A stretch of DNA of 64,000 nucleotides. Origin: Elephas maximus indicus (lineage: Eukaryota; Chordata; Mammalia; Proboscidea; Elephantidae). Numbering within the stretch: the stretch's first letter is position 1; each line of letters begins with the position of its first letter. Positions 53,666 through 63,440 of this stretch are shown here, in pieces. The stretch is taken from positions 48,522,608 to 48,586,607 of the forward strand of contig NC_064824.1 in the NCBI RefSeq assembly GCF_024166365.1, given 5' to 3'. Made by a program: the position numbers and the translations under genes. Below the pieces are notes generated by a model. That model was given only the letters and a program-made list of their open reading frames with translations. It made no database searches and was not told the DNA's origin.

Positions 53666-53839
53666 ATGGAAACCCTGGTGGCGTAGTGGTTAAGTGCTAC
53701 GGCTACTAACCAAAGGGTCGGCAGTTCAAATCCGCCAGGCGCTCCTTGGAAACTCTATGGGGCAGTTCTAGTCTGTCCTATAGGGTCGCTATGAGTCGGG
53801 ACCAACTCGACGTCACTGGGTCTGGTTTTTCTGGTTTGG
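53666..53839 (+). repeat. Young AfroSINE copy with exact target duplication
   Basis: Complete: 'aaccctggtggcgtagtggt', 'gtcggcagttcaaatccgcc', 'gctatgagtcgggaccaact'. The 9-base duplication 'gtgcttctg' is exact (53657-53665 and 53840-53848). Confidence 0.94.
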
Positions 53840-53844
53840 GTGCT

Positions 53845-54008
53845 TCTGTTAAGAGTGATGGAAAAACTGGGGGATGATTAATGGTGATGGCTGAACAACA
53901 TGATGAATATATTTAATGTTACTGAACTGTAGATGTAAAAATTGTTGAAATAGCCAATGTTTTGTTACCTATGTAATTCCACAATGAAAAAAATGTAAAA
54001 TAAATAAG
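53845..54008 (+). repeat. L1 3' end fragment
   Basis: 'attaatggtgatggctgaac', 'aacatgatgaatatatttaa', 'tgttactgaactgtagatgt' and the A-rich end match the L1MA/MB 3' UTR. Confidence 0.7.
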
Positions 54009-54049
54009 CAAATAACCTTATATTGATGACAATGGTGACAGCATTCCAT

Positions 54050-54590
54050 CTAACTCAGAGGGAAAACCAAAGTCCTCCCTATAACCTAAAACAATCTTCA
54101 TGATCTGGCCCCCTCCTCCTACCCCTCTTATCTCATTTCCTATTACATCCCTTATCCTTCTTCCCCACCATTACCTCCACCCTGGTCTCTCTGCTGTATT
54201 CACACGCTCCTGCCTCAGGGCCTTTATCCATGCTGTTCCCTCTGCCAGGAATACCCTTCCCCAGATACCTGCCTGGTTCACTCACTCCCCGCCTTCAAAC
54301 CTTCATCAAAACTCACATTCTCGGTGAGGCTTTCTGGGCCCTTTTATTTCAAACTTCCTCTTCCTAAAATTTTATACCCCCTCCCTATTTTATTTTTATC
54401 CTTAGAACTTATCACTAGTTAGGGTGTAATATATTTTAGCTATTTACCTTGTTTTGTCTCCCTTTTTTTTTTTAGAATATGAACTCCATGAGAACAGTGA
54501 ATTTTGCTGGTTTTTTCACTACTGTGTCTACAGGCCCTGGGACAGAGCCAGGCGTATAGTAGATATTGAACTAAATTGGGGAAGGCATCA
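54050..54590 (+). repeat. L2 LINE 3' part
   Basis: A long L2 3' copy: 'ctgcctcagggcctttatcc', 'ctctgccaggaatacccttc', 'ctcggtgaggctttctgggc', 'tatgaactccatgagaacag' and 'aggcgtatagtagatattga'. Confidence 0.8.
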
Positions 54591-55474
54591 TTATTAGCCT
54601 TTTACTTAGAATAAAATATGGTATGCTAAATATAGCTAGCTTAAAAGTCATAAAGCCAAGTGGAAAAAATATTACAGCATAAGCTACTACGAACATTCTT
54701 CCTATCTGCCAAGAGTCAGGTAACAGGGTATCTAATCAGGGGACAGGGACCACACAGTAACTTGAACAGGGAATATTTAATATAAAGAATTATTAATTAT
54801 AACAGGGCAATGAAGTAACATGGGATTGGCTTGGACAAAGTAAATATATAAGGAGACAATGTAAGCCTCTATAAAAAGCCTAGGGATGACACAGAAAATA
54901 CAAAAAAAAAAAAAAAAACCCACCCAAGACTGGTATCCAGACCTCATTGGAGATGGAGACCATAACTGGTGGAGAATTTGCTGTGGCAATGCACCTGCAA
55001 AACTTGCTGGAAAGCACTTGGCCAAGGAAAGCTGTTCATGGAGAAGTGTCTCACTGGAGGCCTCTCATTATGGAACCACCTGAGGTGGGTTCCAGGAGAA
55101 GCTGCTGGCTCTGGGTACTGCTGACCCCTAGCTGTGCACTGCAGAGCCCTGGTGCTAGAGAAGCCAAGTACGCTGCAGGGACCTACCGAGCAAGCACACT
55201 GAAACCAAGACAGAAAGCCCCTTATTCCTGTCTCTTCAGTTTGACAGAGCTTAACATTGTGACAGCAGGCAAAGGATACATTTTCTAGGGCCCATCTCCA
55301 TTTTCACAGAGCAAGCAACGAAGAGAGGATTTGGAGCTGAGAGGCAATAAATGGAATACTGGCACAATATCTATGTCTGAAATTTATCATAATAAATAGT
55401 GTACTATGTTACCTGTCTTTGACTACTTGGCAAAGTTTATATTTCCAACCTTAATGCTGTATTTCTAGAGGACT
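54591..55474. other. Unassigned sequence with an old repeat
   Basis: No gene. The GC-richer part 54930-55320 holds a 113-codon + frame without recognisable domains, inside what looks like an old dispersed repeat. Confidence 0.35.
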
Positions 55475-55529
55475 ATATAGGGTCGCTATGAGTCGGAATT
55501 AACTCGTCGGCAACAGGTTTGGTTTTTAT
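55475..55529 (+). repeat. AfroSINE 3' scrap
   Basis: 'agggtcgctatgagtcggaa' then 'ctcgtcggcaacaggtttgg'. A 5'-truncated copy of about 55 bases. Confidence 0.85.
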
Positions 55530-55964
55530 ATGTCATGTATTAATGCTTTATTACACTGAGGAACTAGCTAAAAAATGTTGGCATCAAAGTATTTGGACTT
55601 CCTAAAGGTGAAAATGCCATCTGTGCTCAGAATCTAGTAGACAAACTCATTCAAATTTTATAAGTGGTAACTTGTAAAAGAAATGAATGAATTACTTAGG
55701 AATGGTAAGAGCAAGAGTAAAGGGCAATATTGATCGAAGTAGACTGTTCAAAACGAGAAATATTTAATGTTAACTGTGGCACTTAAAAATACTTCTTATG
55801 CTGTTGTTTTTGATGCAAAGTATCCATATTTGAGTTAGGGTAATAATGAGTAGCTAAATTATTAAGAGAAGTGATACTTCAAACAGCAGTCTAAGATATG
55901 CCAATTCAAAGAGACTATTGGTCCATTAGCTATTCATCTGGCATGAAAATTGCCTGTTTTCCTA
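55530..55964. other. Unassigned intergenic sequence
   Basis: No gene or nameable element. Confidence 0.4.
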
Positions 55965-56480
55965 AAGATACAAGGGAAAGGTTAGTCCAAAGGACTAAGG
56001 GACCACATCAACCACAGCCTCCACCAGACTGAGTCCAGAACAACAGGATGGTGCCCCGCTACCACCACTGCCTGCTCTGACAGGGATCACAACAGAGGAT
56101 CCCAGACAGAGCTGGAGAAAAACGTAGAACAAAATTCTAACTCAAAAAGAAAGACTAGACTTGCTGTCCTGACAGAGACTGGAGAAACCCTGAGAGTATG
56201 ACCCCGACACCCTTTCAGCTCAGTAATGAGGTCACTCCTGCAGTTCATCCTTCAACCAAAGCTTGAACAGGCCCATGGAACAAAACAAGACTAAAGGGGT
56301 ACACCAGCCCTGGGGCAGGGACTGGAAGGCAGGAGAGAACAGGAAAGCTGGTAACAGGGAACCCAGGGTTGAGAAGGAGGAGTGTTGACATGTCGTGGTG
56401 TTGTCATAGAACTATGTGTGTACTGTTTGATGAGAAACTGGTCCTGTAAGCCTTCATCTAAACTACAATAAAAAATAAAA
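55965..56480 (+). mobile_element. L1 3' UTR copy (afrotherian type)
   Basis: 'accacatcaaccacagcctc', 'gggatcacaacagaggatcc', 'caaaacaagactaaaggggt', 'caggaaagctggtaacaggg' and the A-rich end. It is collinear with 45817-46210 and with the reverse of 58545-59660. I infer L1 from the position of an A tail and the abundance. ORF2 is not included. Confidence 0.65.
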
Positions 56481-56866
56481 TAATTGCCTATTTCCTCCTA
56501 ATTTAAATTTCATTTGCTGTTTCTTTTTAACCCAAATCGACCAGAATGTTCTTGGATAAGGCTGCTAAACATTCTTTCAAGGGTTCTCAATCAAGGACTC
56601 TCCATCAAATCAAAATATTTCCTCATAGAAACCTACAGTTTCCCCTTTATTATGGCCTATTCAAAATGTAAAAGGCATAGCCCCTCTCTTAAAGACAGTT
56701 TGAAAATACAAGATAGCATGGTGCTTTTAAATGTTATACAGAATCAGATGTTGGAAAGGAAGCAGGCAAGAGTTGTTGGTAAAACCCATAAGGTTGGGTC
56801 TGGGGTGACTGCATCCGAAACTATCTTTTTCTGTATTACTAATACATTTATAACACATTTATAACA

Positions 56867-57066
56867 AGCCCTGGTGATCCAACGGTTAAGCGTTTGGCTG
56901 CCAACCCAAAGGTTGGTGGTTGGAACCCATCCAGCCACTTTGCAGAACCCGGGGCCATCTGCTCCCATAAAGATTTACAGCTTAGAAAATTCTATGGAAT
57001 AGTTCTACTTAGTCACATCGAGTCACTATGAGTCAAAAGTTGACTTATGGTGCCTAACAACAACAA
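56867..57066 (+). repeat. AfroSINE copy with RTE-like tail
   Basis: 'aagccctggtgatccaacgg', 'aagatttacagcttagaaaa', 'gtcactatgagtcaaaagtt' and the end 'tggtgcctaacaacaacaaa', which is the RTE 3' end motif. Confidence 0.88.
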
Positions 57067-57101
57067 AAATATATTTACATATCAGGTAATTATGCCTTGT
57101 T

Positions 57102-57148
57102 GTTGTTAGTTGGCATCAAGTCAGCTCTGATTTATGACGATGTTATTA
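57102..57148 (-). repeat. AfroSINE or RTE 3' scrap
   Basis: 'gttgttgttagttggcatca' then 'agtcagctctgatttatgac'. The shared SINE/RTE tail in antisense, so the source cannot be told. Confidence 0.7.
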
Positions 57149-57388
57149 ACAGTTTATTCAAATACCGTAGGCAGAAATAGAAAAAATCACTCCAGTATAT
57201 GACTTATTACAAAACCAGAAATAGCAAGTAGAATGTAAAAATCATCAAAGTAGTGATAAGTTTTCTTGATAATTATAGATGGTAAGTTTAAAAGTACTAT
57301 GGAAGACAACACAGCGTTAGACAAATATGGATGTTCCAGGTCAAGTTTTAATGCTATGGGAGAAAAGCATTATGTATGCTCTACCTCG

Positions 57389-57512
57389 GACACCCTGGTG
57401 GCATAGTCAGCAGTTCGAATCCACCAGGCGCTCCTTAGAAACTCTATGCGGGCCGTTCTACTCTGTCCTATAAGGTCGCTGTGAGTCAAAATCGACTCAT
57501 TGGCGATGGATT
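57389..57512 (+). repeat. AfroSINE copy with internal deletion
   Basis: 'acaccctggtggcatagtca' jumps straight to 'gcagttcgaatccaccaggc', so the middle of the tRNA-like head is missing. The body and 'gagtcaaaatcgactcattg' are intact. Confidence 0.9.
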
Positions 57513-57829
57513 TACACTCTACCTCAGCAGTTTCTTCAGCACATTTAGTCAACTAAGTTTTTTTTTTTTTCTTTCAATTTAATTTTATTTTTGGCTACTT
57601 TATTTGTTCGTATTTACAAAACTTAGAACTTAGAGATGTTTTATTGTGAAAAGTCTTCCCCATATCACAGTTCTCCATTTACTCTTTCCTATTTTTTTTT
57701 TCCCACTCTGAAGAAGCCCTTCCGGTTTCTTGGATATCGTTCCAAAAACAGTGTACACAGATGTGTACACATATTCTACAAAAAACATGGGTGGGGAAGG
57801 GAGAAAGAAGCTTAATAATTAATGTAGCA

Positions 57830-58430
57830 TAATCAATTAATGTTGATCAGCTGTGTTATGATATACACATAAGATAAAATTCACTAATTGTATGTGTACA
57901 ATTCAGTGAGGTTTGGTAAGTGTATACATTTCTATAAGTACCAGCATAAACATGATATGGAATATTTCTACCTCCTCAAAATGTGACCTTGTACCTCTTT
58001 GCAGCCAATCCTCTTCCACCATCCCTTGCCTCCTAGCAATAACTGAATTGTTCTTTTTTCACTATAGTTTTGCCTTTCCTAGAATTTCCCATAAATGAAA
58101 TCATAGAGTATGTAGTCTTTTGTGTTTGGCTTCTTTGGTGCAAACATTTGATGAACTTGGCTGCTAACTGAAAGGTTAGAGGTTCGAACCCTCTCAGAGT
58201 CACCTCAGAAGAATGGTCTGGTAATCTACTTTTGAAAAACCAGCCACTGGAAACCCTGTAGAGCACGGTCGTACTCTGACAAACGTGGGTCACCATGAGT
58301 TGAAGCCAACCACGCAGCAACTGGTTTCTCTCCCACTTAGCATAACGGTTTTGAGATTTAGCTGTTGCTTATGTTCATTTTTATCGCCGAGTACTGTTCC
58401 ATCGTGCGTACAATTTGTTAAAGTGACCTA
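57830..58430 (-). repeat. Antisense L1, split by a SINE
   Basis: 'ataagataaaattcactaat', 'tgtgtacaattcagtgaggt', 'ataaatgaaatcatagagta', then after the SINE 'cccacttagcataacggttt' and 'gagtactgttccatcgtgcg'. This is familiar antisense L1 text. Confidence 0.65.
58130..58327 (+). repeat. AfroSINE copy (long-body subtype)
   Basis: 'ggctgctaactgaaaggtta', 'gaatggtctggtaatctact', 'accagccactggaaaccctg' and 'acgtgggtcaccatgagttg'. Inserted into the antisense L1. Confidence 0.88.
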
Positions 58431-58544
58431 CTTACAAAAGATAACCCACTTCCCCTGAGGAACTACCACTTCTCGATAGCCATACTCATTGCCTCAATAC
58501 TTTTTCTCAAGTTTACTCTTTTTTTTTGTTGTTTTTTTTTTTTT

Positions 58545-59660
58545 TTACCAAGAACCTTTATTTTTTTTAATTGTTATTATGATTTAGGTGAAAGGTTACA
58601 TAGCAAATTAGTTTCTTATTAGTTAATACACAAATTGTTTTGTGACATTGGTTGCCAACCCCACAATGTGTCAACACTCTCCCCTTCTCCACTTTAGATT
58701 CCCTGTTTCAATTTGTTCTGTTTTCCTGTCCCTTCCTGCCTTCTTGTTTTTGCTTTTGGGCTGGTGTGCCCATTATTCTCATACAAATCATTGAACTATG
58801 AAGCACATCCCTTATGTGTGGTATTGTTGCCCCATCCCAGAAAAAAAAAACCAGTGCCATCGAGTTGATTCCGACTCATAGCGACCCTATAGGACACAGT
58901 AGAACCGCCCCATAGAGTTTCCAAGGAGTGCCTGGCGGATTCGAACTGCCAACCCTTTGGTTAGCACCATAGCACTTAACCACTATGCCACCACGGTTGC
59001 CCCTATAGACCTGTCTAATCTTTGGCTGAAGGGTGAACCTCAGGAGTGACTTCAGTACTGAGTTAAAGGGTGTTGGGGGCTGTATTCCAGGGGTTTCTTC
59101 AGTCTCTCTCAGACCAGTAAGCCTGGTCTTTTTTTTTTTTTTTAATTTTGCTGTACACTTTTCTCCTGCTCTGTCTGGGATCCTCTATTGTGATCCCTGC
59201 CAGTACAGTTAGTGGTGATAACTGGGCACCATCTAGTTGTTCCGGGCTCAGTCAGTCTGATGAGGTTGTGGTAGTTGTGGTCCATTAGTCCTTTGGGCTA
59301 ATCTTTCCCTTGTGTCTTGGTCTTCTTTATTCTTCTTTGCTCCAGCTGGGATGGGACCAATAGATGTATCTTAGATGGCCACTCGCAGGGTTTTAAGACC
59401 CCAGTCACTACTTACCACAGTCAAATGTAGAGCATGTTATTTATAGACTATGTTATGCAAATTGAACTAGATGTCCCCCAAGACCACAGCCCCCAGGCCT
59501 CAGCCCATCAGCTCAGTCTCTTAGGGTGTTTGGATGTGACTGCGAAGCTTCTATGACTTTGCCCTGGTCAATTTGCACTGACTTCCCCAGTATTGTGTAC
59601 TGTCTTACACTTCACCCAAGTTACCACTTATCTAGTTAGTGTTTTTCCCTCTAGTTTACT
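58545..59660 (-). mobile_element. Long L1 3' UTR copy, antisense
   Basis: It begins with a T-rich tail and 'gttattatgatttaggtgaa'. 'gtgtcaacactctccccttc', 'ctggtgtgcccattattctc', 'gaacctcaggagtgacttca', 'ggatcctctattgtgatccc' and 'ccattagtcctttgggctaa' are the complements of the 55965-56480 copy, extended further upstream. This is the longest example of this 3' UTR in the window. Confidence 0.65.
58846..59001 (-). repeat. AfroSINE copy inside the L1 3' UTR
   Basis: Antisense, complete: 'cagtgccatcgagttgattc', 'ctataggacacagtagaacc', 'ggattcgaactgccaaccct', 'ccactatgccaccacggttg'. Confidence 0.92.
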
Positions 59661-59779
59661 CTTAAATACACTTCAGCTGAGACTTTGTCCCCTCTGCCCC
59701 ACTGATACTTGGGCAGTGGCTGCACTTGAGGTTGAACAAGAGCATTTTAAATCTAACCAGAGCCTCTTGGCATGACCAA

Positions 59780-60502
59780 GATGGCTGGCAACTAGTTCAA
59801 TTCAGAAGCCACTTTGTTATTGTTCTCTCCTAGATACATAACTCCTGCTTAGGCATTTTGCCTATGTACATTATGAGCAAGTTCATCTCTTTGTTATACT
59901 CAGCAGAATGTCTTCAAGGAAATCTATGGTAAACATAGAAGGAAAAAAAACTCTTGTAACTAACATTTTGTAACTACCTTGTGGCTTATGTATGTGATTA
60001 ATAAGAAAAATGAATATCCTGTGAACTGTAACTAACCTTTAGAAGTTACTTGTCTAGTTTCACATAATTGTATTTCAGTGTTCAGGCTCACTAAAACCCT
60101 TGAAACTTATTCTTTCAGAAAATAATAAAAGATTAATGAATACTGCCTTGTTTCTAAGAGTCCAGAGATCTTAAGATCATGAATCACTGAACTTATGAGT
60201 GTCTTAGCAAGATTTCTATTCTTCAATTTTTTATAAAGTTTAAACACATATTGTTCTCTTAATAGAATTATGTATTCTGACACAAATGTCAACCAATCAG
60301 AAATATTCACTCCAAGTTCCTGATATATTACTATAAAAAAACCCAAAAACCCACTGCCCATTACTATAAAAGCTACACCAAAACCTCTGTCAAATTGGGA
60401 GTGCTTCTGCAACGTTGCAATTTTACTGTCCCAGTTTGAACTATATTATTCCCTCAATAAAACTCTTTGCTTTTACAGAGCAGTGCGTTTTACTCTTTGG
60501 CA
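59780..60502 (+). repeat. Retroviral LTR with CCAAT, duplicated TATA and AATAAA
   Basis: Promoter parts in order: CCAATC (60293-60298), ACTATAAAA (60330-60338) and again (60363-60371), and AATAAA (60456-60461). It ends at CA (60501-60502). The start is uncertain. The TATA region was doubled by a 21-base insertion with a 12-base duplication (see findings). Looks like a class I type LTR. Confidence 0.65.
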
Positions 60503-60573
60503 AGGTGCACTGGCTGAGAATCAAACTTGGGTCTCCTGCACAGAGTTTCTACCACTGAATCATCGTAGCCCCC
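60503..60573 (-). other. tRNA-Gly-like sequence joined to the LTR end
   Basis: The complement reads as an almost whole tRNA-Gly, from the 5' side 'gatgattcagtggtagaa' to the 3' end 'gccagtgcacct'. It starts directly after the LTR's terminal CA. It is not a working tRNA gene: the anticodon arm is diverged. It is either a copied primer tRNA or a Gly-type SINE head. Confidence 0.6.
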
Positions 60574-60650
60574 TATTCTTCTGATAATGATCCAAATATC
60601 CGTTAAAATTGGTACATAGAATTTTCCACTACTTATGATTCTACTAACCA

Positions 60651-60763
60651 ATAAGCAATATCATGATACATGGAGAAAATACTGAAGTTGTCAAGGATTT
60701 CGTTTTACTTAGATCCACAATCAACACCCATGGAAGCAACAGTCAAGAAATCAAACAATGTAG
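60651..60763 (+). mobile_element. RTE LINE fragment
   Basis: 'ataagcaatatcatgataca', 'ctgaagttgtcaaggatttc' and 'caatcaacacccatggaagc' match 44685-44790 of the large RTE. It stops abruptly where the next LTR piece starts. Confidence 0.8.
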
Positions 60764-60936
60764 CATGCTTATTTGTTTTCCCGTTCTTGCCTATTCTGTA
60801 CTATTTTCTGGATTCCAGCAGACATTAGATCTGGCAGCATGCTTGTCCACTTCCCACTTCTGTCTTTTTGAATATATGCCGAATAAAACTTTCTTTTTGC
60901 TTTACTAAACTTTGTGATGTTTTTTCCCTTACAACA
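60764..60936 (+). repeat. LTR 3' part (R/U5) of a second retroviral element
   Basis: 'catgcttgtccacttcccac', a poly(A) signal AATAAA (60882-60887) and 'ttgctttactaaactttgtg', similar to 12530-12660. It ends ...ACAACA just before the primer site. Confidence 0.65.
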
Positions 60937-60941
60937 GTTAA

Positions 60942-60960
60942 TGGCGTAGTCATCAAGGAT
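60942..60960 (+). other. Primer binding site, tRNA-Ser type
   Basis: TGGCGTAGTCATCAAGGAT against TGGCGTAGTCGGCAGGAT expected for tRNA-Ser. The first ten bases are identical, with one small indel and few changes after. It lies 5 bases past the LTR end. Confidence 0.6.
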
Positions 60961-61560
60961 TTCCGAAGGTGCAAATCCAGTCGAACTCGAGGAGACCTGG
61001 ACTATGGAGCAGAAGCCGGCAAAAAGAGGCCCTATCTTCTGGACCCACGTGCTCCCACTCCACGTCTCTTCGACACCGACGGGGTGACTGCTCTCGGAAA
61101 ACGAGCCTTTGCTTATTCTTTTTTGTTCTTTTTGTCATGTCTCCTTAATCTTTATTCAGCATATTTGTTTGAAAAGCCAGTTGGTTGATTAAGGAGAATC
61201 TTTCTTAGATTTTTGCTTGATCATTTGGTTAAGAATGACATTTAGTAACTCTTCAGGGTAAACTGCAGTTTAGGTCCGGATTTGGGCATTTGAGACATTA
61301 AAGAGGTAATTCTATTTTCAAAGTGCTCTGGATCACCATAAGGCGCAAAGTTTGGGCCTTTTTGTGACTCAGAAAATCTGGAAAATAGTGCTCTGTTTTG
61401 CCAAATTTGCAGGGGGAGGAGGCAGCTCCTGACCTGTTTTGCCAAATTCTCAGAGGGAGGTGGCAGTTCCTGACTTGTGCTATGAAATTTTAGGGAGAAT
61501 TGGTAGTTCCGTACATTTTTTATGATATAGTTTCTCAATGAAAAATCACAATGTTAAAAT
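60961..61560 (+). repeat. Retroviral leader with short tandem repeats
   Basis: Follows the primer site. It contains about three imperfect 41-42 base units at 61391-61515, each with 'ttttgccaaatt' or a variant and 'ggcagttcctga' or a variant. No intact gag frame. The 106-codon + frame at 60868-61188 spans LTR, primer site and leader, and is not a gene. Confidence 0.5.
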
Positions 61561-61846
61561 TAAAAACATCAGTAGCTTTAAAGTACTTTCCAGTTGGAAG
61601 AACTAGTATATTTAAGGTCTAAAATAAGAGACTAGGTCTCTTAGCCAGCAGAATGAATTAAGTTCAAAGAGGAGGAAACCAAAAGCTTGAACCTTAGAGC
61701 TTAACGTCCTCAATAAATGAGCCTGGATTTCCCCCCCTACTACTGAGATGCTGGTTTAGGGTTCATATTTAAAAACGCTATAAGCTGAATATACTAGAAG
61801 TAATTTGAAATTTCAGTGACAATTTTTGGGAAAATGAGCTTTGATT
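61561..61846. other. Unassigned, inside the second retroviral element
   Basis: No open frame or motif seen. Confidence 0.35.
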
Positions 61847-62003
61847 GGAAACCCTGGTGGTGCAGTGGTTAAGTGCTGTAGCTGCTAACCAAGAAGTCAG
61901 AAGTTCAACTCCTTGGAAACTCTACAGGGCAGTTCTACTCTGACCTATACGGTTGTTGAGTTGGAACTGACTCAATGGCAACGGGTCTGGTTTTGGGTTT
62001 TGG
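61847..62003 (+). repeat. AfroSINE copy with exact 12-base target duplication
   Basis: 'ggaaaccctggtggtgcagt', 'agaagttcaactccttggaa' (shortened B-box side), 'gttggaactgactcaatggc'. The 12-base flanks 'tgagctttgatt' are identical (61835-61846 and 62004-62015). Confidence 0.94.
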
Positions 62004-62015
62004 TGAGCTTTGATT

Positions 62016-62749
62016 TGTGTTGTCCTTTCTTTCCTTTTTAGAGAACTTATGCTTGATGCTCAGGTTTTGTCAAAAGGGCTAATATTCCTCCATCTGAAGC
62101 TCAGGCAAGTTAGTAAATTTTATCTAAAATCTGTTTTTTCTGTTGAATTGAGTCGATCTTACCAAAAATTGCTGTGTATACTTTTAGAAACTAGGATCCC
62201 CAAATCCTTGTTTTGTGTGGTATTGTTCAGTGAGTTTATGTGATCTTTCCATCTCCTTTTGTTCTAAGAGCTTGCTTCTGGTCTAGAGAACAGTGTCTAA
62301 GTTTCTTTCTTATATCAGGTGGCTATGGCCAAGGGTTGTTGGTTTTTTTTCAGGCTGTCTTAGAACCTCAGTTCTTTCCTCTTTCAGAAAAATTGCACCT
62401 TGTGTCCTTCTTATGATTTAGGCTTTTAGTAACTACTTGTGGAGAAACTTTGACATAAATTGGTCTATTTTAAAAGCACACCAAGGTTTTTATGCTCTGT
62501 ATGTCAGTCTTAGAAGCAAAACTTTTCTAAGTAATTTAAGCTAGATATTATACAAAATGTGTTCTATTTAAAGAAAAAGGATAGTTTTGTCTTAAAGTAA
62601 AAGTAGCAGCTCCAGAACAGCAAGAGGAAGAAATGAGTTATCTTTTGCCTTTCAAAATTCCTGGGTCGACTAAACATATGTAAATAAATTGGAGTGGCCT
62701 AATCTTGCCTTCTACCATGAGTTAAAAGATAAGTTTTTAGTTTGCTGGT
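62016..62749. other. Unassigned, inside the second retroviral element
   Basis: Probably internal retroviral sequence by position. No recognisable domain in any frame. Confidence 0.35.
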
Positions 62750-63440
62750 TTTCTGAAAATATTTCACCAGATTATCTCAACAAAAAAAAGATGGACTATA
62801 ATGAATTTACCAAAAAGACTGTACTAGACTCAATCAAGATTTCCAGAACTCTTACGCAGAAGCTGATGGTTTCGCAGGCTGTGATGGATCCAGAATCATG
62901 AGGAACAGAAATTAACTACAAAAAGCTGAGTAAACGAAATGATACTATGGGTCTTCTGTGGGAATATTGCTGATGTTTTAAGGTCCTACTTTCTGGATAT
63001 AAGAAACCATTTCCCGTTCTCCTAAATTATCTAACTAATGGGTTTAGTTATTTTAACTCTTGAATTAGAAGTTTCTGTTGGTAAATTTAGCAACTTTGTA
63101 AATATCAAACCAGAGAAGTGTCTGAAATTTGAGCTGTGATTTTACAAAATAGAACAGTATTAGATTTCCTGTGAGTTCTCTCAGAACAGTTTTGTGTCTT
63201 AATAGGTAATTGTTGCTGTATTTATGTTAACATACAATCTGAGGTTTTGCACAAGGCAGTTCCTACTGAGGCATATGAAAAGCAGTTTGATGCTGCTTAT
63301 GTGTGAACAAACACCACATGAGATTTGCTTCCTTAGTTCAAAGGCCTTAAGGTGATGGTTTCATTGGTTATTTCAGACAATTGGCCTAATATTATTGTTA
63401 GTGTTTCTATCTTACCTTCTGATTTGCTGTATGGTGCCTG
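62750..63440 (+). pseudogene. Endogenous retrovirus env (transmembrane subunit) remnant, copy 2
   Basis: Clearly homologous to 8330-9060 at DNA level, with shared phrases such as 'atcaagatttccag', 'ttaaggtcctactttctgga' and 'cctaaattatctaactaatg'. A TM-type LQNR block and a CX6CC cysteine motif are recognisable, and the first cysteine is kept, unlike copy 1. Stops and register shifts interrupt it, so it is not functional. Confidence 0.7.

Noticed and set aside
53666..53740. tRNA genes at the many AfroSINE heads
   Set aside because: The heads are part of dispersed 160-200 base SINEs, and the anticodon arm does not form a proper tRNA.
60868..61188. 106-codon + frame as a possible small gene
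   Set aside because: It spans an LTR end, a primer binding site and retroviral leader. Start and stop are incidental to those non-coding parts.
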